In this document: in pieces, positions 1-7,136 of the stretch
How the letters are laid out: each line of letters starts with the position of its first letter
Numbering within the stretch: the stretch's first letter is position 1
Assembly (NCBI GenBank): GCA_041663485.1
Contig: JBAYMO010000035.1
Span: 1-8,188 of the forward strand
DNA: 8,188 bases
DNA from: 02-FULL-45-11b sp041663485
GTDB lineage: Bacteria; Patescibacteriota; Patescibacteriia; Buchananbacterales; UBA6539
Direction: 5' to 3'
The notes under the pieces: model-generated
The model's input: the letters and a program-made list of their open reading frames with translations, nothing else
The model's database searches: none
What the model was told of the DNA's origin: nothing
Translations under genes and position numbers: made by a program

Positions 1-1041
1 ACCAAGCTTCTGGCCGTTGGGTAAGAGAATGTCCGGACCAAAACGTCCGTTGTAACCCTGACGGTAGTATTCCCAAACTGCGCCGGAGATTAGATAGGCC
101 TGGCTGGTAAAAGGTGCGCCGTAGATAATCGCTGACTCTTGGCTTTGAGCGTTTCTGAAATTCTGACAGTCGTAGTTCCAAGGAGACCACTGGTGAACAT
201 AACCGCTTGCTCCGTCATTGTGAACCCAGCCAACACCGGCTTCGCCGCCGTGTTGGTTCCAACAATCCACAAACTTCTGGTTGGTTGTCCGGTTTTCCAA
301 ACTCCAGCCGACCAAATCTGACCTGGGCTTGATAGTAATGACGCGATCCAATTTGACAGCGTTGATGTCGTAGACAACATTTTTGCCAATTGTTGTACCG
401 TTCCAGCGAGCGTTATAGTCACCATAAGGATCGTTGACTACGATCTGAGTTGGGCTAGCGATGCCAGTAATTACCAAATAGTGGCCATAATTTTTGGTAC
501 CAATGGTAATAGTAACATGGCCAATCAACGGTCTACCAGCATTCACTTCCGTTTGGATTGTCGGCATCAAGTCGGATCTGACCGCGGGCTGGATCCAACC
601 ACTGACATCGAGTCCGTGGTTTTGGAGGTAGATCCTCAAATCCTCCATGTTCGTCGCCCAATAAGATCCGTCGCCATAAACATCATCAACAGTAAACCCA
701 TGAGCACCAACAACAGAATGAATATGATTCAAATGTGAATCCATATCCATTGCCGTGTGAGTAGTATATGCCACACCGCTGTAATCCGTACAACCGGAAT
801 AGCCGGTATAGACATAGTACCCAGAATACCCAGAGGTATTTGGCGGTAGCAATCCATAGTGAGTCAGAATCGTTACCGCGCTGGTCGGGCCACAGGCGTT
901 GTGGCCAAAAAACTTCGTCTGATCCATGTCCAGTACCTGATGGATGTATGGTACATCCAAGGTAACGCACTGGCCTTGACCAAAGGCCAGTGGTGTCATC
1001 AGACACAACACCAAAACAAACATCACCAACTTCTTTTTCAT
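1..1041 (-). CDS. Secreted C39-like cysteine peptidase with C-terminal LGFP-like module (3' end outside window)
   Basis: The frame is open for 347 codons and runs off the left edge, so the C-terminus is missing. It begins with a Sec signal peptide: a KKK n-region, a hydrophobic stretch at about residues 5-20, and a likely cut after LAFG (residue 21); no lipobox is present. Residues about 28-240 fit a papain-fold peptidase of the C39-like family. Q35 in VPYIHQ is the probable oxyanion-hole residue, C50 in NACGPTSA the nucleophile, H187 in YGHYLVITG the catalytic histidine, and N203/D204 in VVNDPYGDY the third residue. Residues about 255-345 (FVDCWNQHGG, VHQWS, AIIYG, SGAVWEYY) resemble LGFP-type repeats found in envelope proteins; C260 and C292 could form a disulfide. 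It probably acts outside the membrane on peptide or wall material; the substrate is unknown. Codon use is far more G+C-rich than in the genes to its right (34 of 60 bases in 181-240), so transfer or different selection is possible. Confidence 0.85.
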   Translation of the reverse strand, partial: MKKKLVMFVLVLCLMTPLAFGQGQCVTLDVPYIHQVLDMDQTKFFGHNACGPTSAVTILTHYGLLPPNTSGYSGYYVYTGYSGCTDYSGVAYTTHTAMDMDSHLNHIHSVVGAHGFTVDDVYGDGSYWATNMEDLRIYLQNHGLDVSGWIQPAVRSDLMPTIQTEVNAGRPLIGHVTITIGTKNYGHYLVITGIASPTQIVVNDPYGDYNARWNGTTIGKNVVYDINAVKLDRVITIKPRSDLVGWSLENRTTNQKFVDCWNQHGGEAGVGWVHNDGASGYVHQWSPWNYDCQNFRNAQSQESAIIYGAPFTSQAYLISGAVWEYYRQGYNGRFGPDILLPNGQKLG

Positions 1042-1051
1042 GACTCTCATT

Positions 1052-1057
1052 CTCCTC
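1052..1057 (-). promoter_or_regulatory. Shine-Dalgarno site that decides the peptidase start
   Basis: Read on the minus strand this is GAGGAG. It lies 10 nt before the ATG at 1041 but only 1 nt before an in-frame ATG at 1050. The spacing favours 1041, which also gives the more typical MKKK signal-peptide start. The start at 1050 would only add MRV. Confidence 0.6.
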
Positions 1058-1114
1058 TACAGAATTGTCAAGGTTCGTTGAGTCTCTCATCTTGCCAACA
1101 GTGACAAAATGAAA

Positions 1115-1147
1115 GAAGAGTTTCTTCCTAGACTTAGAGAACTCTTC
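1115..1147. repeat. Inverted repeat in the peptidase leader
   Basis: GAAGAGTT at 1115-1122 is exactly complementary to AACTCTTC at 1140-1147, with a 17-base loop. It falls between the lipoprotein gene and the peptidase gene, about 75-105 nt ahead of the peptidase start. No proper T-run follows it in the transcribed direction, so it looks more like a leader-RNA hairpin or a protein-binding dyad than a terminator. No convincing -35/-10 pair was found in 1051-1220. Confidence 0.35.
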
Positions 1148-1171
1148 AAAAAACAAAATTGATATTTTGTT
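1148..1171 (-). terminator. Possible weak terminator after the lipoprotein gene
   Basis: On the minus strand an 8-bp stem, AACAAAAT with ATTTTGTT and loop ATCA, runs into TTTTTTG. It lies 50 nt beyond the stop of the lipoprotein gene. The stem contains only one G-C pair, so it would be a weak terminator, and read-through into the peptidase gene is possible. Confidence 0.35.
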
Positions 1172-1220
1172 CTTGGAGAAACTTTCTAAAATGAGCGATA
1201 TGTTGATTATTATTTATTTG

Positions 1221-2009
1221 TTATTTCATAAATCCAAAGCTGGAAATAATTGATTGGTAGATATCTGGATTTTTTACATTATCTATCCCTATGTTAATGT
1301 AAAAAATTTTTGAACTTTTATCCTTATTAAAGGAGCCTGGATAATATATTATTAAATTCCTATAATCACTTTTTTTACCTAAAAGATCGGTACCTGTTGT
1401 GTAAATTTCATATATTGGTAAATTATCCTTGCCAATAATCTTTTTATAAGCGGGCTTTAATATTTTAAACAATTGATCAATTTGTTCTTTTGAAGGTGTT
1501 TCAGCGCCAGTGCCACCAACCCATGGCAAGGCAATATATTTATAGTTTTGCTTTATATAATCCTCAAAATTAGATTCTTGGTACTTGGAATTATTATCTA
1601 TGAGGTAATCGGCAGTGAGGGTAAACAAATAATCATTATAATAGTCATTAGCAGCATTATCTGGAGTTTTTTTAATCAACGCCAAATAAGGATATGCGGT
1701 ATGATCAAATTTTACATCCCCGCCTTGACTTGGATATTCAAAACTAATATTAAGATAGCTATTGGAAATTTTTTGCTCATTGCCATTAGCTGTAATCTGC
1801 CAATTATGATCAATTACAATACTGGGATTAGCAACTTTATTGTTATTTATATTTTGATTTTGAATGGCAATATTACTATTTATGTTCACATTAACATTCT
1901 GATTTTGGCTAACATTATTCCCTACCGCCGGTGTTTTCGCGCAGCCCGAAAAGACCAACGCGAAAACGATGGTTGTTAATAATAAGGTTGTGAGCTTAAT
2001 TTTTGTCAT
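1221..2009 (-). CDS. Lipoprotein of unknown function with Asn/Gln-rich linker
   Basis: A 262-residue protein with a type II signal peptide: a KIK n-region, a hydrophobic core at about residues 7-20 and the lipobox FSGC, so C23 would be lipidated after cleavage. Residues about 31-60 form a low-complexity linker very rich in Asn with Gln, Val and Ile, of the kind often placed between the lipid anchor and a folded domain in Parcubacteria-type proteins. The folded part (about 85-262) begins SYLNISFEYPS and ends with an IYQSIISSFGF segment. That layout recalls PsbP/DUF1795-like domains, but I cannot show homology. No catalytic motif is visible. It is separated from the kinase gene by 109 nt that contain a terminator and a candidate promoter, so it is probably its own transcription unit. 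No Shine-Dalgarno sequence precedes the ATG. It is expected to be anchored at the outer face of the cytoplasmic membrane. Confidence 0.85.
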   Translation of the reverse strand: MTKIKLTTLLLTTIVFALVFSGCAKTPAVGNNVSQNQNVNVNINSNIAIQNQNINNNKVANPSIVIDHNWQITANGNEQKISNSYLNISFEYPSQGGDVKFDHTAYPYLALIKKTPDNAANDYYNDYLFTLTADYLIDNNSKYQESNFEDYIKQNYKYIALPWVGGTGAETPSKEQIDQLFKILKPAYKKIIGKDNLPIYEIYTTGTDLLGKKSDYRNLIIYYPGSFNKDKSSKIFYINIGIDNVKNPDIYQSIISSFGFMK

Positions 2010-2040
2010 AAATATTGCATTTTTTAATAAATTTTTACAA

Positions 2041-2061
2041 AATAAAAGCGCCTAGGGCGCT
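2041..2061 (-). terminator. Intrinsic terminator at the end of the kinase operon
   Basis: On the minus strand AGCGCC, loop CTA, GGCGCT forms a 6-bp GC-rich stem (2047-2061) followed at once by TTTTATTTTG. The stem is unusually GC-rich for its surroundings. On the plus strand no T-run follows, so it works only for leftward transcription. It lies 58 nt past the kinase stop codon. A promoter candidate lies between the stop codon and this hairpin. Confidence 0.75.
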
Positions 2062-2084
2062 AAGTTGATTTTCTTGTTTATTAT

Positions 2085-2114
2085 ATAATACAACAATTGC
2101 CTAAATAATGTCAA
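2085..2114 (-). promoter_or_regulatory. Sigma70-type promoter candidate for the lipoprotein gene
   Basis: On the minus strand TTGACA (2109-2114, perfect -35) is followed after 18 bases by TATTAT (2085-2090, five of six matches to the -10 consensus). Transcription would start near 2078, five bases past the kinase stop being the -35. The resulting leader of about 70 nt would contain the terminator hairpin at 2041-2061, which is odd for a simple promoter. In DNA this AT-rich, a chance match is possible. Confidence 0.5.
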
Positions 2115-2118
2115 TTAT

Positions 2119-4305
2119 TTACTTAGCCACCGGCAAAGAAAAACAGAATTTTGAGCCTTTATTCTCGCCATCACTTTCCGCCCAGATTTTACCCTTATGG
2201 GCATCAATCATCATTCGAGCGACGTAAAGACCCAAACCCAAACCTTCGGTATGAGCGCGGAAGCTGCCTTCCCCGCGGGAAAATTTTTGGAACAAAACAG
2301 TCATCACTTCCGGTTTAATACCCATACCGGTATCTTTGACGCAAAAAGTAACCAAACCATTTTCTAGCGTAACAAAAACTTCAACTTTGCCTTCTTTGGT
2401 GTATTTGATCGAATTATCGACGAAGTTCATCATCACCTCGTGAATCTTTCCTTCGTCAGCCATCACTTCCGGCGTCGCATGGGTAGGTTTATGAAAAATT
2501 AATTTTAGCTTTTTCTCTTTGGCATTGCCTTTTAAATTATCCACGACGACTTGCGCCATTTCTTCCAAATGAATCTTAGTCATCTTAAAATCTTGCCGGC
2601 CGCTTTCAATGCGCGAAATGTCTAAAAGATTTTCCACCAGTTTAATCAGTCGTTCGTTGGCTTGATAGACTTTTGATAAATTTGCATCAATCACCGGAGA
2701 TAATTTGCCGAACGAACCTTCCTGCATCATGGAAATGTAACCCTTAATAATAGTTAGTGGCGTCCGAAGCTGATGGGACGCGATGGAAATAAATTCTGAT
2801 TTAGCCTCGTCTAATTGTTTTAGCTCATCGTTGGCCTTGCGAAGTTCTGTAGTTTTCTTTTTGACCTCTTCGTCCAGCTTGATGTTGTAATCTTTGAGTT
2901 CATCGTAAAGTGTGGCGTTTTCAATGGCGATAGCAGCTTGACCGGCAATTATCTTTAAAACATTAAGATCCTGATGGCTATATGGATCACCGGACTTTTT
3001 GTTACCAATTACAATAATACCGATCAATCTCTCTTTGACATAGAGAGGCACAACGAGAGCTACATCTAAACTTCTCAAACCATTTAATAAATCAATGTTT
3101 TTTGGAATATATTCGCCAGCTTCGTATTTAGTTTCTAGTTCATCAATAACTTGCACATCTCTATTATTTTTGAAATAAAGTGGAAGGATCTTTTCTTTCC
3201 CCGAAGCAAAATCAATGATTGTTTTCACTTCAAAACCCTGCTCATATGAAATAAAAAGTTTTCCGTCTCTACTTAACAATGCAAAAGATATTTTACTAAA
3301 ATGTAAAGATTCATCGAGTATCTCTGAAATGGATTGCATTAACTGTTTAACGTCAAGAATTGTTGCCGTAACTTCAGAAATACGAGACAGTAAAACGTCA
3401 GGATCATAACTAGTCTTGAATAGAAATCTTTCAGTCGTCTTCTCTATAACTTTCCTCAACGGCTGAAACCCAACAACCACGAGAATGGCAATAATTAAAC
3501 CTACCAAAAAATTAGATTTGGAACCAATTAAGTTCTCAAAAAACATTGCAATAAAAACTGATGTCAAAACATAAAGGCCCGTAAGCAAAATAACGATTAA
3601 ACCAAAAATTATTGTTCTTGCAACGATTATTTTAATGTCCATTAGTCTATATCGGGTAATAGCATACGATATTAAAAAAACCATTATTATGGTCGCCGAA
3701 GGGCCAATCCAATTATACTCTGTAGTAAAAGAAAAAAGTATTATATTTGTAAAAATTGCAATAGTTGTCGAAATGGCTGTTCCTAAAAATAAATACAATA
3801 ATTGGAGCCTGGCTATACCAACCGACTTAACAAATTTTGAAATTACATTGTAGAATGCCCAGAGAAAAAAAATCAGAGTTACAAAAGAGTGTACATAATA
3901 ACCCCACCCTACATTAACAATAATATTACCATCCATAATAATTGCATTAGATACGATCGATCTTGGTATCAATGATATAATAAAGATTAATACTGGCGGA
4001 AAAAATAATATACTCCTAACAAATAAATTTTTAGGCAAAGATCCTGAAGGAAAAACAAAAGTAAAGTATAAGAAAAATACTATGGTAAAATTTATTGCAA
4101 AATACGCAAATTGACCCCAAAAATAAACTGAGTTAGCCGAAGCCATTCTAAACATGGCGATACTAAAACACCAAAAGGCAATCGCGAAAATTGTAATAGA
4201 AAAAAATATATTTATTTTGCTCTTTCTATTTCTCAAAAAGACAAAAAAAGCTAAAAATAAATTGACAATGCCAACTAAAAATAGAACTATATTACTATAA
4301 TGCAT
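2119..4305 (-). CDS. Membrane sensor histidine kinase: 7TM module, GAF domain, HisKA and HATPase_c
   Basis: A 728-residue kinase that would sense a signal at the membrane and phosphorylate a partner response regulator, which is not in this window. The N-terminus (about 4-218) has seven hydrophobic segments of the 'histidine kinase N-terminal 7TM region' type, with NRKSKIN at 26-32 and AMFR at 50-53. Two more membrane segments follow at about 231-256 and 264-281. A GAF-like domain spans about 305-465 and a charged coiled coil about 465-505. In the HisKA domain, SHQLRTPLT carries the phospho-acceptor H511. HATPase_c shows the N-box (N627, N631), G1 box (DTGMG, D658), F-box (LFQKF) and G2 box (GLGLGL, 688-693), so all catalytic motifs are intact. 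The start overlaps the end of the upstream synthase by 11 nt and has no Shine-Dalgarno sequence, which suggests translational coupling. The catalytic half is richer in G+C (36 of 60 bases at 2221-2280) than the sensor half (15 of 60 at 3721-3780). Confidence 0.95.
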   Translation of the reverse strand: MHYSNIVLFLVGIVNLFLAFFVFLRNRKSKINIFFSITIFAIAFWCFSIAMFRMASANSVYFWGQFAYFAINFTIVFFLYFTFVFPSGSLPKNLFVRSILFFPPVLIFIISLIPRSIVSNAIIMDGNIIVNVGWGYYVHSFVTLIFFLWAFYNVISKFVKSVGIARLQLLYLFLGTAISTTIAIFTNIILFSFTTEYNWIGPSATIIMVFLISYAITRYRLMDIKIIVARTIIFGLIVILLTGLYVLTSVFIAMFFENLIGSKSNFLVGLIIAILVVVGFQPLRKVIEKTTERFLFKTSYDPDVLLSRISEVTATILDVKQLMQSISEILDESLHFSKISFALLSRDGKLFISYEQGFEVKTIIDFASGKEKILPLYFKNNRDVQVIDELETKYEAGEYIPKNIDLLNGLRSLDVALVVPLYVKERLIGIIVIGNKKSGDPYSHQDLNVLKIIAGQAAIAIENATLYDELKDYNIKLDEEVKKKTTELRKANDELKQLDEAKSEFISIASHQLRTPLTIIKGYISMMQEGSFGKLSPVIDANLSKVYQANERLIKLVENLLDISRIESGRQDFKMTKIHLEEMAQVVVDNLKGNAKEKKLKLIFHKPTHATPEVMADEGKIHEVMMNFVDNSIKYTKEGKVEVFVTLENGLVTFCVKDTGMGIKPEVMTVLFQKFSRGEGSFRAHTEGLGLGLYVARMMIDAHKGKIWAESDGENKGSKFCFSLPVAK

Positions 4306-5029
4306 TTATTTTGATTAAAATATTATATAGAAACTTATGCCTAAGATAATAATGATTATTCTCAACACGTCTAAATAGCAGGGTATTACTAAAAAATCTG
4401 TCTATATATTTTTTTATTTCCAATGTGACAAAATATATGGGGTAGACCTTGTCATTTTTACTATTAAAATATTTTAATAAAACGCCTTTATCATAGTTTT
4501 TCTTAAAATCATCGATCAAATAGAAAGGAAAATTCATGGATTTTAATTTAACCTTTAAAGAATTTTTTATAAAAGAATAGCCACCCTCGAGATTATTTTT
4601 TAACGCATACTCAACAATAACATCCAATAGACCTAATAGAACCAAGTGTCTAGGGATAAATACTTTCGAATCATATCTTTCAACAATCAATCTACTTAGC
4701 TCAGCCCTTCTATCTCTTAAAATGACTGCCATTGTATGTGGCTCAGAAAAAATGAAATCTTTCTCGGTTGGTAAATAATTATCTTTAATTAATCTTACTG
4801 TTCCAATAATTTTATTACCTACAATCGCAATAAAATAGGTACTTTTACCATTATCAAATTCATCAACATCTCTACCATTCTCGTTAGGATCGATATAATC
4901 GTGTCGCAAATAAGAGTCATATCTAAATTTAAACATTTGATCTTTTTCATAGTCATTATTTGGTATCCCAAACTCAATTTTGATAGATTCACCTCCTAAT
5001 TTTAATGATATTGTTTTAAATATTTGCAT
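4295..5029 (-). CDS. LuxI/FeeM-type GNAT-fold acyltransferase (putative autoinducer synthase)
   Basis: A 244-residue cytoplasmic protein of the autoinducer-synthase / N-acyl amino acid synthase group. Known members join an acyl chain from acyl-ACP or acyl-CoA to SAM (LuxI type, giving homoserine lactones) or to an amino acid (FeeM type). Residues that match the LuxI invariant set are visible: R36 and Y40 in FRYDSY, D56 and D59 in GRDVDEFD, R79 in IGTVRL, and E110 and R113 in AELSRLIV. The usual LuxI tryptophan of the N-terminal region is absent. Length (244) is somewhat above typical LuxI (about 190-220) and near FeeM-like and exosortase-associated acyltransferases, which are the main alternatives. 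It starts one nucleotide inside the methyltransferase stop (TAATG) behind a good AAGGAG site, and its end overlaps the kinase start, so all three are probably made together. It is very AT-rich (14 of 60 bases G+C at 4801-4860). The fold assignment is fairly secure; the product is unknown. Confidence 0.75.
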   Translation of the reverse strand: MQIFKTISLKLGGESIKIEFGIPNNDYEKDQMFKFRYDSYLRHDYIDPNENGRDVDEFDNGKSTYFIAIVGNKIIGTVRLIKDNYLPTEKDFIFSEPHTMAVILRDRRAELSRLIVERYDSKVFIPRHLVLLGLLDVIVEYALKNNLEGGYSFIKNSLKVKLKSMNFPFYLIDDFKKNYDKGVLLKYFNSKNDKVYPIYFVTLEIKKYIDRFFSNTLLFRRVENNHYYLRHKFLYNILIKINAL

Positions 5030-5733
5030 TACAACTCCTTAATAGCTGAGTTTAGCACAGCTTGATTGGCATATACCATTAGATTGTCCGATATTGAGCC
5101 AAAACCAGAATCCTTCAAAAGATCTATATGTTCATTTTCTTTCATTGAATTTCCAGTCACTTCTTCTTTTTTAATCTTTGAATTATAGTAAAAAATTTTT
5201 AATGTTGGAATAATTAATGCTAACACCTTGGCTAATGTCTTCCACAACCCAATAATTTCAAATTCTTTTGATAGATGATTTGTGTAAATTACTGTTGGAT
5301 TCCAACCCTCAATCACATCAGAAACAACAATCTTACCTTTAGGTTTCAAAATTCTAAAGAATTCATCAAAAATCAACTTTCTTCTTTCCGGAGATAAAGT
5401 GTAGGCAACATTATTTAATACAATTTTATCAAAATAGTTATCGCTAAAAGGTAGGGGTTCCGAAAGATCATTTTTTACGATTTTAATATCGGAATTTTTT
5501 ATCTTAATCATATCGAGACCTTCTTGAATACTATCCAAGGCAGTAACTTTTGCACCTTTCTCAACTAGCTTGACGGACAGATTACCCGTCCCTGCCCCCG
5601 CGTCCAAAACCAAATCCCCTTTCTTAATATCCAAACTCTCAATCAATTTATCTAGTAATTGTTGATACGGAATTAAAACATTCAGCACGTCGTAAGATTT
5701 AAAATATTTTTTCCAAAATTTTTTATCCAACAT
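5029..5733 (-). CDS. Class I SAM-dependent methyltransferase
   Basis: A 234-residue Rossmann-fold methyltransferase that would move a methyl group from SAM to a small molecule or lipid. Motif I is LVLDAGAGTGNLS (41-53). D67 at the end of the second strand (VTALDS) should bind the ribose hydroxyls, and ND(88-89)L fits the adenine-binding motif. FDKIVLNNVAYTL (101-113) is motif IV-like, and RILKPKGKIVVSD (127-139) is the typical post-core strand of the Methyltransf_11/25 type. A hydrophobic patch at about 159-182 (IIGLWKTLAKVLALIIP) could contact a membrane or bind a hydrophobic substrate. The gene follows the 7TM gene after 31 nt and ends in TAATG, sharing one base with the acyltransferase start. 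That coupling suggests it acts on the acyltransferase product or precursor, although related enzymes also act on quinones and other lipids. The substrate cannot be read from the sequence. Confidence 0.9.
   Translation of the reverse strand: MLDKKFWKKYFKSYDVLNVLIPYQQLLDKLIESLDIKKGDLVLDAGAGTGNLSVKLVEKGAKVTALDSIQEGLDMIKIKNSDIKIVKNDLSEPLPFSDNYFDKIVLNNVAYTLSPERRKLIFDEFFRILKPKGKIVVSDVIEGWNPTVIYTNHLSKEFEIIGLWKTLAKVLALIIPTLKIFYYNSKIKKEEVTGNSMKENEHIDLLKDSGFGSISDNLMVYANQAVLNSAIKEL
5035..5040 (-). promoter_or_regulatory. Ribosome binding site of the acyltransferase gene
   Basis: AAGGAG on the minus strand lies 5 nt before the ATG at 5029, inside the last codons of the methyltransferase gene. It is the only well-placed, strong Shine-Dalgarno sequence among the six operon genes, so the synthase may be translated more efficiently than its neighbours. 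Confidence 0.75.
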
Positions 5734-5764
5734 AATTTTATCTTCAGACTATCTTAACGCCAAA

Positions 5765-6439
5765 CTAGTTATTAGTATAAACAAACCTGACTAAAATTAT
5801 TAACATCGGCAGACTAAAATAAGGCCCTAACCAATACGGACCCAACTGAAGAAAAATCAACGGTATTAACGCCGAAAAAACTGACCCAAAAATTGCAATA
5901 ATGCTGGTCGCAATTAGGGTAACAAAAATTTGTCTTTTAGCAAAGCCGCTGCTGACTAAATATTTCTTTAGCAGATTGCGGAATGAAAGAAGCAAATAGC
6001 AGAAAAAGTGAAGATTAAAATACAAAACCCCGATCGCGTTCAAATCATATTGATTGTTCGATGGAATCAAATAAATCTTTTTAACCCAAAATCCCGGGAC
6101 CACCACTACACAAAACATTACCAGCGCGCTTAAAAAAACTAGAAATATGTTCCGTGTTTTAATAGACTGACCCTGATGGGGAAAATAAACTGAAAAGAAA
6201 TAAAAAGGAATAACTATAAATGCCCCTGACGCATTTTGCACATAAGACCAAAACCAAGCCATACGTTCCGTTCCCGCCTCTCGAAACATCGCCATGCCCA
6301 GTGTCCAGGCAGCCAAAAAGAAAATACCCAAAGATAAAGAAAGATTTATTTTATTTTTAGGATTTAATAAAAAAATAAAAATCGCCAAACCCAGATTTAA
6401 ACCGGCAATAAATATCAACCCCAAATTTATATAGCTCAT
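5765..6439 (-). CDS. Stand-alone 7TM sensor-module protein (third of three)
   Basis: A 224-residue polytopic membrane protein with about seven hydrophobic segments (near 5-25, 33-53, 70-86, 97-116, 135-155, 170-193 and 203-220) and no soluble output domain. It resembles the N-terminal module of the kinase downstream, with the same motifs at the same positions: NPKNKIN at 26-32 against NRKSKIN in the kinase, AMFR at 50-53 in both, SVYFP near 83-87 against TFVFP, and SSGFAKRQ at 163-170 against SVGIARLQ. It stops at FVYTNN, just where the kinase continues into its two extra helices, so it is either a receptor-like protein without an output or an outgrowth of a duplicated sensor module. The gap to the gene upstream is only 4 nt. 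There is no visible ribosome binding site, so coupled translation is likely. Function inferred: ligand binding or partner of the kinase; a transporter role is not excluded. Confidence 0.8.
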   Translation of the reverse strand: MSYINLGLIFIAGLNLGLAIFIFLLNPKNKINLSLSLGIFFLAAWTLGMAMFREAGTERMAWFWSYVQNASGAFIVIPFYFFSVYFPHQGQSIKTRNIFLVFLSALVMFCVVVVPGFWVKKIYLIPSNNQYDLNAIGVLYFNLHFFCYLLLSFRNLLKKYLVSSGFAKRQIFVTLIATSIIAIFGSVFSALIPLIFLQLGPYWLGPYFSLPMLIILVRFVYTNN

Positions 6440-6443
6440 AATA

Positions 6444-7136
6444 TTATTTTATATAGATTCGCTTATTCTCGAATAAAATAAAATACGACAAAACAAAACT
6501 AAATATTATTGTTAAAAAGGCTCCGAGCCAGTCATTAACAAAGTAATCAAAAAATAAAAACATAATATTAAAAAACCAGCATATTATTGCCGGAATAATG
6601 GCGCTGAAAATTATAAATCCCAAGGATACTCTCAAAAAACCATCTTGTTTTAAGAAACTACCATACAACCGGCTAAACGCCAAGATAAAACCTAGAGTAA
6701 AAGTAAAGGCGTAGAAAATCCAGAAACATTTGTTGATAATAATTGAATTATTTCCTGGCACAATAATTAATGCTTGGATTACCCAACTTGGCTCAAAGAC
6801 AATGATCAACGATAATATCAAAAAAATTATAAATAAAATTGATTGGCCCAAATAGTTAATCTTAACTCTTTGGTACGGAAAAAATATAGTAAAAGCCTGA
6901 AAGATCATGGGCAAAAATAACCCGGAAATCAATTTAAGCTGATATAAATGATAAGCCGGCCAATACGTTGCCGCTGAACGAAATAAGGCCGTACTAAGAA
7001 CCCAGATAGATAGGGAAAAAATTGAAAGAAAAAATAAAAAGTTTATCTTATTCTTATAGTTTCTTAATAAAACCAAAAAGCTAAGACCTATTTGTGATCC
7101 GGCAATAATTAACAAACTAATATTACTCCAATCCAT
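6444..7136 (-). CDS. Stand-alone 7TM sensor-module protein (second of three)
   Basis: A 230-residue polytopic membrane protein of the same build as its downstream neighbour and the kinase sensor half. NYKNKIN stands at 26-32, TALFR at 49-53, TIFFP at 83-87, and a DGFLRV segment at 165-170 takes the place of the kinase's VGIARLQ. Hydrophobic segments lie near 6-24, 33-52, 69-87, 97-115, 137-155, 170-195 and 203-222. It ends with a short basic tail (ENKRIYIK) and has no kinase, GGDEF or receiver domain, so the 7TM unit is the whole protein. It sits 53 nt downstream of the first 7TM gene and 4 nt upstream of the third. The 53-nt gap is almost pure A/T with a T-run but no real hairpin, so I treat it as part of one transcript. 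No Shine-Dalgarno sequence precedes the ATG. Ligand and partners are unknown. Confidence 0.8.
   Translation of the reverse strand: MDWSNISLLIIAGSQIGLSFLVLLRNYKNKINFLFFLSIFSLSIWVLSTALFRSAATYWPAYHLYQLKLISGLFLPMIFQAFTIFFPYQRVKINYLGQSILFIIFLILSLIIVFEPSWVIQALIIVPGNNSIIINKCFWIFYAFTFTLGFILAFSRLYGSFLKQDGFLRVSLGFIIFSAIIPAIICWFFNIMFLFFDYFVNDWLGAFLTIIFSFVLSYFILFENKRIYIK

Noticed and set aside
1066..1071. TTGACA on the minus strand just before the peptidase
   Set aside because: It lies only about 25 nt from the start codon and no -10 fits between it and the ribosome binding site.
90..1156. Other open frames on both strands across the peptidase gene (for example 90-425 and 686-1156 minus, 139-321 and 481-738 plus)
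   Set aside because: They are out of frame with a continuous 347-codon reading frame that has a signal peptide and catalytic motifs. Their translations are low-complexity and resemble no protein family.
4989..4997. Perfect AGGAGGTGA on the minus strand inside the acyltransferase gene
   Set aside because: It encodes codons for GGE at residues 12-14, and no in-frame ATG, GTG or TTG follows at a usable distance. It is coding coincidence rather than an internal start.
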